Translations under genes and position numbers: made by a program
Source: CAYLYM01 sp964387645
Lineage (GTDB): Bacteria > Calditrichota > Calditrichia > RBG-13-44-9
NCBI GenBank assembly: GCA_964387645.1
Contig: CAYLYM010000014.1
Span: 1 to 48,241 of the forward strand
Direction of reading: 5' to 3'
Length of the DNA: 48,241 bases
Shown here: piece by piece, positions 27,785-36,364 of the stretch
Position numbering within the stretch: position 1 is the stretch's first letter
Layout: every line of letters starts with the position of its first letter
Notes under the pieces: model-generated
The model's input: only the letters and a program-made list of their open reading frames with translations
Told to the model about the DNA's origin: nothing
Databases searched by the model: none

Positions 27785-28006
27785 TTAGCTTAATCGAACA
27801 TTTTTATTTTTAAAAACATAGATTGCTCCAACAATTACCAAAAGTGCTCCCCACCAAAAATTGGGATAAATATTATACATAACCGTTTGATGTGCGGGAG
27901 GAATAATCAAATTATATATTCCTGAAATAACTATTATACCTCCAATTATAACCAACATTAACCCAACAAAATACCAAATGGGTCTCATACCTTTCTCTTC
28001 CACCAT
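27785..28006 (-). CDS. Small two-helix membrane protein of unknown function
   Basis: The 73-residue product has two clear membrane helices, IWYFVGLMLVIIGGIIVISG (about 9-28) and FWWGALLVIVGAIYVF (about 49-64), joined by an NLIIPPAHQTV loop. It ends in a short basic tail (KNKNVRLS). I do not recognise a named family. GGAGG is six bases before the ATG, so it is very likely translated. It starts 89 bp after the SSS transporter gene on the same strand, which suggests co-transcription. Small membrane proteins next to sodium:solute symporters are common in this kind of catabolic cluster, and it may assist the transporter. Confidence 0.75.
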   Translation of the reverse strand: MVEEKGMRPIWYFVGLMLVIIGGIIVISGIYNLIIPPAHQTVMYNIYPNFWWGALLVIVGAIYVFKNKNVRLS

Positions 28007-28095
28007 TTTTTACCTCCAATTTTTATCAGCGTCAAACAACAAAATATAAATGATAACAAAAAATTGTTTACTTATTCATTGTTAAAAACATATTT

Positions 28096-29769
28096 TTACC
28101 AGAAATAAATATTTATTATAATGAAAATAACAAGGGTAACACCTGCCCAGAATTCTGGAGTTTTGAAAAGCGGCAAATTTTCTTTTTCAAATTTTGGAGT
28201 CAAACTTTTCACATAACCTACTAATTCCTCTTCTTTTTTATTCTGTGTAAACAGACTTACAATTATCGCAACCCCTGCTGCAATTAACCAGGCCCACCAG
28301 GCTCTCCAGAAATTAGCTGCCATAAAAGCTTTCTCAGAAACCGCAGCGAATGTAGGTATAATTGCGTTCACAGCAATTATGCCCGCTTGCTGTGCCAAAA
28401 AAAGAGCAACAGAGCATACCGTTCCTACCAGCATACCCCAAAAACCACCACAAGGTGTAATTCGTTTAAAAAACATTCCTAACAAAATAACTGCAACGGA
28501 AGGTGCTAAAAACATCGAACTTATTGCTTGGAGATAATCAATTACTGTAGGCATACTCTTAGCAATATAGGCTCCAACAATGCTAAGGAGAATTCCAACA
28601 ACAGTTGCCATACGTCCTATCCGTAATAATCTTTCGCCCGAAGCTTTTTTATTAATAATGGCATGGTAAATATCATTGGTCCAAACAGAATTGAAAGCGC
28701 TCATATTTCCAGCCATACCGGCCATGAACATAGCTATAAGCGAAGTCACACCTACTCCAATCAATCCTGTTGGAAAATACCTTTTCATTAAAAGTGGCAT
28801 TACAGAATCATAATTGGGTTCACCATGTTCAACAAGTAAGTTAAAACCAGAGGAACCATCTTTTAAAAGAACCAATGCAATCATTCCAGAACTAACTACC
28901 ACAGCACCAAGTAATAATTTAAAATAAGAACCAATAATGGGAGTCATGCGAGCAGATCTCAAATCTTTGGCCGAGAATGCTCTTTGAATAATCAAAAAAT
29001 CTGTTGTCCAATATCCAAATGCAATAGCAAAACCCAATCCCAATACCAGGCTACCCCAGGTAACATACATGGCATTATCTGTGGGATTCACTGAAGTTGA
29101 CCACAAAGTTGTATATGCTTCTGACAATTTCCTTCCGATTTCTGCTGGGCCACCAATATCAATAAAACCCAGAATTGGTAAAAGTAAAATACTGGCCCAA
29201 ATAAGAAAAAATTGAATAATTTCAGTGAACATGGCCGATAACAGACCGCTCAGGGTAATATAAAGGGCAACAAATCCTGCTGATAGCCAAATACTGAGGT
29301 CCCAATTCCAACCCAGAAAAGTATGCAATACTAATGCTAAAAGATAAAGAGAAATTCCTGAAACTAAGATCATATTAATCACGAACATAACCGCATTTAA
29401 TACACGTGTTTGTTCGTTAAATCGTTCTTTTAAATAACCTGGAATAGATTTAATTTTACTATGGTAATAAAATGGCATCATAAAGATACCTAAAAACAAC
29501 ATAGCAGGAATAGCGCCGATTAAATAAAAATGTGCCGCATAAAGACCATATTTTACACTTTGTCCAGCATATCCAATTACCTCCATCGCTCCCATATTTG
29601 CTGACATAAATGCTATTCCGCAAACCCACATACTATTTTTGCGCCCAGCAAGAAAAAAATCTTCATCACTCTTCGTAAACTTTTTTAAATAAAATCCCAA
29701 CCATACAACAAACGCAAGGTAAACCAGCAAAATAAGATAATCAAAAAACGACAGGGAAATAGTCTCCAT
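28096..29769 (-). CDS. Sodium:solute symporter (SSS/SLC5 family, sugar-type)
   Basis: The 557-residue inner-membrane protein has about 13-14 hydrophobic helices. SSS family marks are DEDFFLAGRKNSMWVCGIAF near the N-terminus, then SANMGAMEVIGYAGQ, KSIPGYLKERFNEQTRVLN and ITLSGLLSAMFTEIIQFFLI. The FLAGR and the GLLSAMFTE segments are typical of the sugar-type (SGLT-like) branch. It should import a monosaccharide or uronate with sodium, most plausibly a product released by the neighbouring fucosidase and sulfatases. The start has a full AAGGAGGT site seven bases upstream. The ADH gene lies 452 bp upstream, so this gene probably has its own promoter. Confidence 0.92.
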   Translation of the reverse strand: METISLSFFDYLILLVYLAFVVWLGFYLKKFTKSDEDFFLAGRKNSMWVCGIAFMSANMGAMEVIGYAGQSVKYGLYAAHFYLIGAIPAMLFLGIFMMPFYYHSKIKSIPGYLKERFNEQTRVLNAVMFVINMILVSGISLYLLALVLHTFLGWNWDLSIWLSAGFVALYITLSGLLSAMFTEIIQFFLIWASILLLPILGFIDIGGPAEIGRKLSEAYTTLWSTSVNPTDNAMYVTWGSLVLGLGFAIAFGYWTTDFLIIQRAFSAKDLRSARMTPIIGSYFKLLLGAVVVSSGMIALVLLKDGSSGFNLLVEHGEPNYDSVMPLLMKRYFPTGLIGVGVTSLIAMFMAGMAGNMSAFNSVWTNDIYHAIINKKASGERLLRIGRMATVVGILLSIVGAYIAKSMPTVIDYLQAISSMFLAPSVAVILLGMFFKRITPCGGFWGMLVGTVCSVALFLAQQAGIIAVNAIIPTFAAVSEKAFMAANFWRAWWAWLIAAGVAIIVSLFTQNKKEEELVGYVKSLTPKFEKENLPLFKTPEFWAGVTLVIFIIINIYFW

Positions 29770-30221
29770 TAATCTACCTCCTTTTTGTTTAATATATCCT
29801 ATTTAGTTTCAGAACTATTATAACTTTGAGGCTCTCTTAATTATTTAAAACCTGTATCAAATCTCAATATTAATTGTGGTTTGAAGCATATCTTAATAGA
29901 TCGAGAAAATATATATTACTTAATAGTGATCTATATTCTGCAAATCATTTTCATCAAAATAAATCCAAAGAAATTTTACCAAATTCATAGTTCATTATGA
30001 TACAACAAATGATAGATCTATCTCAAGTAGAAAATCAGCACTTGTATTTTTAATTAAAAATCCTCTCCTACTTAATTTTCAAAGTAAAAAATATGATTTA
30101 GTAATGCCATTTCTAATTCGTTTATAGTATATAAAAGTTTTAGAATCAAATAATTTCCTTTTAGACAATTCCTGAATTTCTCAAAAGATTTTGTCTTTCT
30201 AATTTTAGGATCGAAAAAAAA
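29770..30221. other. Intergenic region between the alcohol dehydrogenase and the symporter
   Basis: This 452-bp AT-rich spacer holds no open frame worth reporting. It should contain the symporter promoter. A 12-bp perfect palindrome GATAGATCTATC is at 30011-30022, about 240 bp upstream of the symporter start, and may be an operator. Confidence 0.45.
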
Positions 30222-31283
30222 CTATGAAAATTTTAACAAAATTTTCAGATAATTTTCAGGTTCTTTTTCTAATAGACTAAAAGCCCAGGATGCCTGGTAT
30301 CCAGGCATTTCGGCAGAAATTAAAACATCTGGATGCAAGTTTCCTATGGCAAGATGACGAATGACTTCACGAAATTCTCCATGATTAACCCGAGAAGCCA
30401 CTATGCGAGCCTCTCGCCAGATTAAATCTTTCATAATCAAAGGAACAGGCATATCAGATAGCCCCAAGACACAAACCGTTCCGGCACCTCGTATGCTCTT
30501 CACACATCCCACTATTGGATTAGGCCGACCTTCAACTTCTTCCCAATGTCCAACAGCTTCGAATGCTACATCTACACCACGCCCATTGGTTAAATCATAA
30601 ATAACCTCCAGCGGATCCATTTTCTTAATATTTATGGTAATCACATTTTCGTAGGACTTCTGCGGTATTTCTAATCGTTTATCTAAAACATCCAAAACAA
30701 AGATAACTTCTTGTGTTTTAGTACGTGCTGCCTGCATAATGCTTTGACCGATACGACCTCCACCCCAAATTACAACAGTATCGCCTTCTCGAATTTCCGC
30801 CCGATTACATGCATGAAACCCGATCGAATAAAATTCAACCATAGCAGCATATTTGTCCGAAATTCGATCTGAAATGGCATATAGCATATTTTCTTTTACT
30901 TTCACGTATTCTGCAAAACCACCATCCATATCTACCCCAACCAATTTCAACGAAGTGCATGCTGGATAACACCCTAATTCGCAAGCGGCGCATCTACCAC
31001 ATGGAATAACAGGATCGATAACTACGCGATCGCCCTCCTTAAAATTTTTGACTCGTCTACCAACCCTGACGACCTGTCCGCTAAATTCATGTCCCTGAAT
31101 TAGTGGCAGAGAGGTACGCGGTGCAAATTCACCTGAATATATGTGTTGATCACTCCCACAAATCCCGGCATATCCGACCTTCACCAATACTTCTTCATCT
31201 CCAATTTCTGGAATGGGAACTTCCTTCCATTCTATTTTTCTGTATTCCGTTAAAACAGCAGCATTCATCTTAGCTATAGCCAT
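30222..31283 (-). CDS. Zinc-dependent medium-chain alcohol dehydrogenase (sugar/polyol type)
   Basis: The 353-residue enzyme is a medium-chain dehydrogenase/reductase. Catalytic zinc ligands are Cys42 in AGICGSDQH and His65-Glu66 in GHEFSG. The four structural-zinc cysteines are C95, C98, C101 and C109. The coenzyme site is VVIWGGGRIGQS (about 167-178), followed by an acidic end of strand 2 in FVLDVLDKR that suggests NAD. Threonine, sorbitol and related sugar or polyol dehydrogenases share this layout, and the exact substrate cannot be told. In this locus oxidation of a released deoxy sugar or polyol is plausible. AGGAG lies about nine bases before the ATG. It heads the downstream ADH-symporter-SDR group. 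Confidence 0.88.
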   Translation of the reverse strand: MAIAKMNAAVLTEYRKIEWKEVPIPEIGDEEVLVKVGYAGICGSDQHIYSGEFAPRTSLPLIQGHEFSGQVVRVGRRVKNFKEGDRVVIDPVIPCGRCAACELGCYPACTSLKLVGVDMDGGFAEYVKVKENMLYAISDRISDKYAAMVEFYSIGFHACNRAEIREGDTVVIWGGGRIGQSIMQAARTKTQEVIFVLDVLDKRLEIPQKSYENVITINIKKMDPLEVIYDLTNGRGVDVAFEAVGHWEEVEGRPNPIVGCVKSIRGAGTVCVLGLSDMPVPLIMKDLIWREARIVASRVNHGEFREVIRHLAIGNLHPDVLISAEMPGYQASWAFSLLEKEPENYLKILLKFS

Positions 31284-31994
31284 CTAAATCTTCTCCTGAT
31301 TCTTCTATGAACATCTCCTATAAGTTTAACAATTAAATTATATTAAACCTGTACTTTTCAAAAAGAAATTTAATTTAAATATCTTTCATCCTCAATTATA
31401 GGACAACAGATTAAGCAGTAATCTGTTAAAAATCGATAGCATTTTTTCCCAAAATGTTTCCTTTTCTATAGAAAACAGGCGACTAAAAAGTTATCAACAA
31501 TTTGGTAAACCTTTTGATAAGATGCCACCAATTGACAAACCGGCCAATCGCTCCCAAACATCTTTTTCCAAAAATGTTGGTAACTGTCAATTTTTAAGAG
31601 GGAATTTTCTCACTCAATTATTATTTTCAAAGCAAAGGCACAACTCAAAATCTTCTAACGTATATAAATCTTCTGCTTTTTTGATGGCAAGTCAATTTGA
31701 GTTAGCCCTTTTGATCAAGCAAACTTACCTACATTGTTATTAATATTTTTATTTATATTACATAATAATTTTATCATTCAACCTCTTCTACATCAATCAA
31801 GTATAATAGTACGAAAAATCTTATTGTTGGTTAAGAGAGAATTTCTTCTATATTGTGCGCTATATCTTTTCTATAAATAAGCCGCTATTTGATTTAATCT
31901 TCTCCCTAAATAGAACCCCGCGCTATAGACTGCTTTGCTGTTTTATATTAATAAATCATTTTGTTTTTAAAATTTAAAATATTTACAACAATCC
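31284..31994. other. 711-bp intergenic region rich in inverted repeats
   Basis: No credible gene is present. A hairpin with arms AACAGATTA (31405-31413) and TAATCTGTT (31419-31427) and a 5-base loop lies about 120 bp upstream of the ADH start. TATAAT on the minus strand lies close to it and could be a -10 element. Further inverted pairs are TTATCAA/TTGATAA (31491-31520) and AATTGACA/TGTCAATT (31530-31592). This probably is the control region of the ADH-symporter-SDR group. Confidence 0.45.
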
Positions 31995-33482
31995 TCATTC
32001 ACTAAAATATTTTTTGCGAATCCATTCGGGTTGCCATTTATCTGGTTTTCTTTCATGACCGGTTAGATCAATTTCCATTGGTTTGGGATTGGGAGTGCTC
32101 AACGGCTGAGTATCTCCCACCTTTTTCTGCCAATCTTTTAGTAGGTTCATTAATTCTTCTACTTGCTTGGAGTATTTATCTTTTTCTGCCAGATTGTTTA
32201 GTTCGTAAAGATCATTATTCAAATCAAATAATTGTGTGTAATTAATTTGAGGATATCGAATTAATTTCCATCTCTCATTTCGCACCGCCCTTTGAACATT
32301 CTTAAGGGATAAAAAAATGGAATCACGGACTTTTGTTTTCTTACCTTCCCAAATTGGCCTTAAATTTTTCCCATCAATATCAGCAGGAGGTTGAATTCCG
32401 GCTAAACTACAAATAGTTGGAAATATATCTAATAAATACGTAAGAGCGTTACTGGACTTATTTTCAGGAATACCGGGACCAGCAAATATTAATGGACATC
32501 CCATGCTGTGCTCATATAAATTTTGTTTTCCTAACAAACCATGACTGCCCATTGCAAGACCCTGATCTGCGGCATAGATAATAATGGTATTATCAGCCAG
32601 TTTCGATTCTTCTAATGTTTTAAGAATTCTTCCGATCTGTTCATCCAGGTGGGTAATAAGCCCATAATATTCTGCTAACTGATCCCTGATTATTTCTTCG
32701 GTTCGTGGCCAGGGGGCCAAATTCTCGTCCCGCACTACCATATAGCCGTTATTAAAGGGATGTTGCGGAAGAAAGTTTTTAGGAAGCGGTGGACGATTTT
32801 TATAGTACATTTCCCGGTATTTCAGCGGAGCATTACGCGGATCGTGAGGCGCAGTAAATGCCACATAAGCAAAAAATGGTTTATCTTCTTTGTAGTTTTT
32901 TAAGAATTCAATCACTGCGTCCGCAAAGCACTCACTGGAAAATTTTTTCGCGGTTCTCTTATGAATCACTTTTCCGTCGGGAGTTGTGTCAACCACTGGC
33001 ACTTTGGTATGATCAGCCATTCCGCCAAAGAAAACTGCCTTACCTTCCTCAAAGCTCCTTAAAAATGACTCCTCGCCATTATGCCATTTACCAGTAGCAA
33101 AAGTTTTGTATCCGTTTTCTCGCAAAATTTCGGGAAGTGTTTTTACGTTTTTTAACTTCAAATCGATTTTAAAATATGCCCGGCCAGTCATAATCATTGC
33201 CCGGCTGGGTACACACACAGCTCCATGCGGCGAACCCATACAGTAGTTCTGACGAAAACTGAATCCCCTTTTAACCAAGCTGTCAAGGTTTGGAGTGTGA
33301 ATGTACTTATTGCCATACGCCGCAATTGTATCTGTCCTCTGGTCATCAGCAAGAATAAACAGAAAATTCAATTTCTTCGACCGATTTACTGCATAAGACT
33401 TCAATGGAGAAAAAACCATAGCACCAGTTGCCAGAGCCATTATCCGCAAAAACGCCCGTCGTGAAACATATCCATCACTCAT
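31995..33482 (-). CDS. Exported sulfatase, S1 family (iduronate-sulfatase-like layout)
   Basis: The 495-residue protein is a formylglycine-dependent sulfatase that should remove sulfate from a glycan outside the cytoplasm. The N-terminus SRRAFLRIMALATGAMVF is a Tat signal. The core starts with LNFLFILADDQRTDTIAAYG (metal Asp pair), then CVPSRAMIMTGR with Cys90 as the residue converted to formylglycine. ATGKWHNGE carries the active-site Lys and His, and IIYAADQGLAMGSHG the second metal group. The DDQRTDTIAAYG form and the motif GSHGLLGKQNLYEHSMG resemble the iduronate-2-sulfatase-like branch, but substrate assignment is not safe. AGAGGAA lies seven bases before the ATG. It follows the fusion gene by 114 bp. 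Confidence 0.9.
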   Translation of the reverse strand: MSDGYVSRRAFLRIMALATGAMVFSPLKSYAVNRSKKLNFLFILADDQRTDTIAAYGNKYIHTPNLDSLVKRGFSFRQNYCMGSPHGAVCVPSRAMIMTGRAYFKIDLKLKNVKTLPEILRENGYKTFATGKWHNGEESFLRSFEEGKAVFFGGMADHTKVPVVDTTPDGKVIHKRTAKKFSSECFADAVIEFLKNYKEDKPFFAYVAFTAPHDPRNAPLKYREMYYKNRPPLPKNFLPQHPFNNGYMVVRDENLAPWPRTEEIIRDQLAEYYGLITHLDEQIGRILKTLEESKLADNTIIIYAADQGLAMGSHGLLGKQNLYEHSMGCPLIFAGPGIPENKSSNALTYLLDIFPTICSLAGIQPPADIDGKNLRPIWEGKKTKVRDSIFLSLKNVQRAVRNERWKLIRYPQINYTQLFDLNNDLYELNNLAEKDKYSKQVEELMNLLKDWQKKVGDTQPLSTPNPKPMEIDLTGHERKPDKWQPEWIRKKYFSE

Positions 33483-33596
33483 TTTTCATTTCCTCTATAT
33501 TCTCAATCTCCCCATAGAAATATTTTCAATACATCCTTATTATAATTCACTACTATTTCAATAAGCTAAAAACTTTCCAAAAAAATCCTTAATAAA

Positions 33597-36290
33597 TCAA
33601 TCCCTAAAAGAAAGTTCACTTTTATAAATAGTTATCCTAAATATTTCCTCATTATCAATACTAATAATCCTATAAGTTACCTGTGGATCATCGCGTGTAG
33701 TATCGAATTCCATCAATCCAAAAGAACATTTCTTAGCATAACCAAATATAGCTCCAGGCATAACATTATGAGTATGAATGTTTGTCAATTTTGAACTCTC
33801 AAACTCATAGAAATCATACCCTTTTGGACGTTCAATTTTCCACAAATCGGAACGATGACGGTCCGCCGAAATAAGTATTACTCCCTCGATTTTATTATCC
33901 TCAATAAATTTAAAAATTTCTTCACGTTCTTTTGGATGGCCATCCCAGGTGTCCAGACTTCCCGGTTTAGTTCCTTTTGCCCAGGGAACTGATGAAGCAA
34001 TTACTTTAAAGGTAGCCTTTGATTTTTTTAATTTATTGAAAAGCCACTGTTTCTGATATTTTCCTAACATAGAAGCAGATGGATTACCCTTAGGTTGTTC
34101 TCTGTAATACCTACAATCCAGCATAAAGAAGTCAACATCACCATATGAAAAATCGAACCAGCATCCCGGATTTTTCTCGCCGCCTCCATAATAAGGATTA
34201 ACCCATTGATTCTGAAACAACCGCCATACATCCAATTTCCAGATTGGTTTATCACGATATGGACTTCCCTTTCCATCATTGAATGTAAAATCGTGGTCAT
34301 CCCAAATGGCGTAAATTGCCGTATTACCTACAAATCGTCTATACGAAGGACAGCTCTGGCGGCGATAATAACAAAATTGTTGTGTAGCAGGACGTTCAGG
34401 ATGATCTATATATACATTATCTCCTAAAAATAAGAATACAGGTAAATGATATAATCGGATTGTATCCCACATATATTCATGTTGAGGGGTGTATCCTGCC
34501 CCACCTCCAAAGCCTACCTGAAACTTTGTTGGCTGTCCTTTTGGTGGTGAAGTAGTAAAACAAAAAACATCTGGTTGAATTTTATATCCAACTACTACTT
34601 TATATTCGTAAGTTGTGCTCGGCTTTAAATTAGTCAGTTCAATAACTGTTGTGTATTCCCGATCTGCTTTTGTAACAACTTTCTTGGATCGTATGTTAAA
34701 ATCAATTTTTCCTTTTTCTCTGGCAATCACTTGTACAGGTTGCTCCTTATAAGTGCGTACCCAGAATTTAGCTGAATGATCTGTAACGTCACCTAACATG
34801 GGACCATGGATTAATAGATGATCTTTATCATTTATAAACTTCTTAAACGCCTGGCTTTCGGTCAATGGAGTAAAAAGATCAGATAATCCTGCAGTAAACC
34901 GTCCTAAAGGTAAACCTAGATCAAGAGCTTTTAGCATATATTCAAAAGATTGCCTTGGATTTTTACGAGCTGCATAAACAAGACTATAGCTATAAAATCC
35001 CTCGGGATCGTTAGGAAAATATTTTTTAAATTGCTCTAAAAAATTCAATGCATGATCATAATACCCAATTTCAGTCCAGAAAGTAACCTCTCGAAGGAGC
35101 TTTTTATACTGACCCTCGGGATCAATTTTTTTGTATTTTAATGTCTCTTGGTGTGCCTTAATCACATCTTTTACTAATCCATATTTTCTTAAAAGAGGTT
35201 CAACAATCTCTTTTTCATAAGGCACCACTCGATACAAAGGCATTCTTCTTCCCTTTTCGTTAAAATCCGAATTCCAGAACTCCCAAACAATTTTACCTTC
35301 CGGTGTAACCTCTATGAGATGGCCTTTGTCAGATTCCGCGATAAGTGTGTTGCCATTTTTAAGACGATTCGCCGAACCTCTCGATGGGGAGTAAAATGAT
35401 TCTTTTGGTTTACCAGTGTATTCCCAAACAATTTTTCTGGTCAATGGATCTAATTCAACAATTCGAGTGTATCCACGCGCATTTTTATTTAAATGTCTCC
35501 CGTTATCGTAAATCAGAATATGACCATTTTTTAACATAGTGGGCATATGTGGACCCTCAAGTTCTCCAGGTCCCCAGGCCCAGACCACTTTTCCGGTTTT
35601 CTTTTCGACAATAAAGATGGTATTGGCATGTCGTCCACACAACAGCAGATTCCCTGCTTTAAATCGGCTATCTTTTTTTGCTGTAGGATTATTTGGCAAT
35701 ACTTCGCATGTATTGATGTGCGGCCAATCTTTAAAACTTGGATCAGGAGGTAAAGGCTGGTGAACAAACTGTTCAATCTCTTCAATGTGATCTTCATATT
35801 CCCATCTCCATACAACATTGCCCTTTTCATCAAATTCCACCAACTCATCCATGGCAATTTTCTTTCCCGGTTTCCACGGATCGTCAATATCACGACGAGA
35901 AACTACTATGGTATGCCCATCTTTCGTCTTTGCAAAATCATGATGCGCTCTTAATTTAGCTTTCCATACCAGATTACTATTCCAATCTAATTCTAAAATC
36001 ATTTCGTCCTTAATAATAGCAATTAAATTCCCATTCGGTAACATTTCTGCGTAATGCCAACTCATTCCAAAATTACTAAATTTGCTAGTTGCCTTTTCTG
36101 TACTGGGATAATACCAGGAATGAACATAGCGCCCCTGAGGCGTGATTAAATGGGCAGCCTCCAAATTGCGACTGTTAAAAAGTCTATAACAGTCATCCAC
36201 TTTAGAAGCATCATGGATGATCACACCTAATTGAGCATAAAGAAATAATGGAAATAAAATGAAAATCAGTACAAAAACTGATGTCTTCAT
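33597..36290 (-). CDS. Secreted three-part protein: arylsulfotransferase-like propeller, helical linker and PhoD-like phosphoesterase
   Basis: The 897-residue protein has a signal peptide (residues 1-19). Residues about 40-355 are a beta-propeller with repeated LPNGNLI/DxxGNVVW blades, like arylsulfate sulfotransferase (ASST). GPHMPTMLKNGHILIYDNG places His248 where the family has its sulfo-histidine. A helical, TPR-like part (about 395-460) follows. Residues about 490-585 are an Fn3-like cap and about 590-870 a PhoD-type metallophosphoesterase with LGDNVYID (Asp624, Tyr627), IWDDHDFTFND (664-671) and ISADRH (Asp810, His812). The cysteine that binds iron in Bacillus PhoD is absent (FGGGAG at 594-599). 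AGGAGG is seven bases before the ATG. It lies 74 bp after one sulfatase gene and 114 bp before another. The domain calls are firm; the joint function is unknown. Confidence 0.85.
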   Translation of the reverse strand: MKTSVFVLIFILFPLFLYAQLGVIIHDASKVDDCYRLFNSRNLEAAHLITPQGRYVHSWYYPSTEKATSKFSNFGMSWHYAEMLPNGNLIAIIKDEMILELDWNSNLVWKAKLRAHHDFAKTKDGHTIVVSRRDIDDPWKPGKKIAMDELVEFDEKGNVVWRWEYEDHIEEIEQFVHQPLPPDPSFKDWPHINTCEVLPNNPTAKKDSRFKAGNLLLCGRHANTIFIVEKKTGKVVWAWGPGELEGPHMPTMLKNGHILIYDNGRHLNKNARGYTRIVELDPLTRKIVWEYTGKPKESFYSPSRGSANRLKNGNTLIAESDKGHLIEVTPEGKIVWEFWNSDFNEKGRRMPLYRVVPYEKEIVEPLLRKYGLVKDVIKAHQETLKYKKIDPEGQYKKLLREVTFWTEIGYYDHALNFLEQFKKYFPNDPEGFYSYSLVYAARKNPRQSFEYMLKALDLGLPLGRFTAGLSDLFTPLTESQAFKKFINDKDHLLIHGPMLGDVTDHSAKFWVRTYKEQPVQVIAREKGKIDFNIRSKKVVTKADREYTTVIELTNLKPSTTYEYKVVVGYKIQPDVFCFTTSPPKGQPTKFQVGFGGGAGYTPQHEYMWDTIRLYHLPVFLFLGDNVYIDHPERPATQQFCYYRRQSCPSYRRFVGNTAIYAIWDDHDFTFNDGKGSPYRDKPIWKLDVWRLFQNQWVNPYYGGGEKNPGCWFDFSYGDVDFFMLDCRYYREQPKGNPSASMLGKYQKQWLFNKLKKSKATFKVIASSVPWAKGTKPGSLDTWDGHPKEREEIFKFIEDNKIEGVILISADRHRSDLWKIERPKGYDFYEFESSKLTNIHTHNVMPGAIFGYAKKCSFGLMEFDTTRDDPQVTYRIISIDNEEIFRITIYKSELSFRD

Positions 36291-36364
36291 AAAATATCCT
36301 CCTGAATATTTTAAAATAGTCTTTAGAATCTTTTCTTATTGTAATCAGCCAGAAGAATACTTAA

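Noticed and set aside
31522..31743. 73-codon open frame in the spacer upstream of the ADH gene
   Set aside because: No ribosome binding site, low-complexity product and overlap with inverted repeats typical of a control region.
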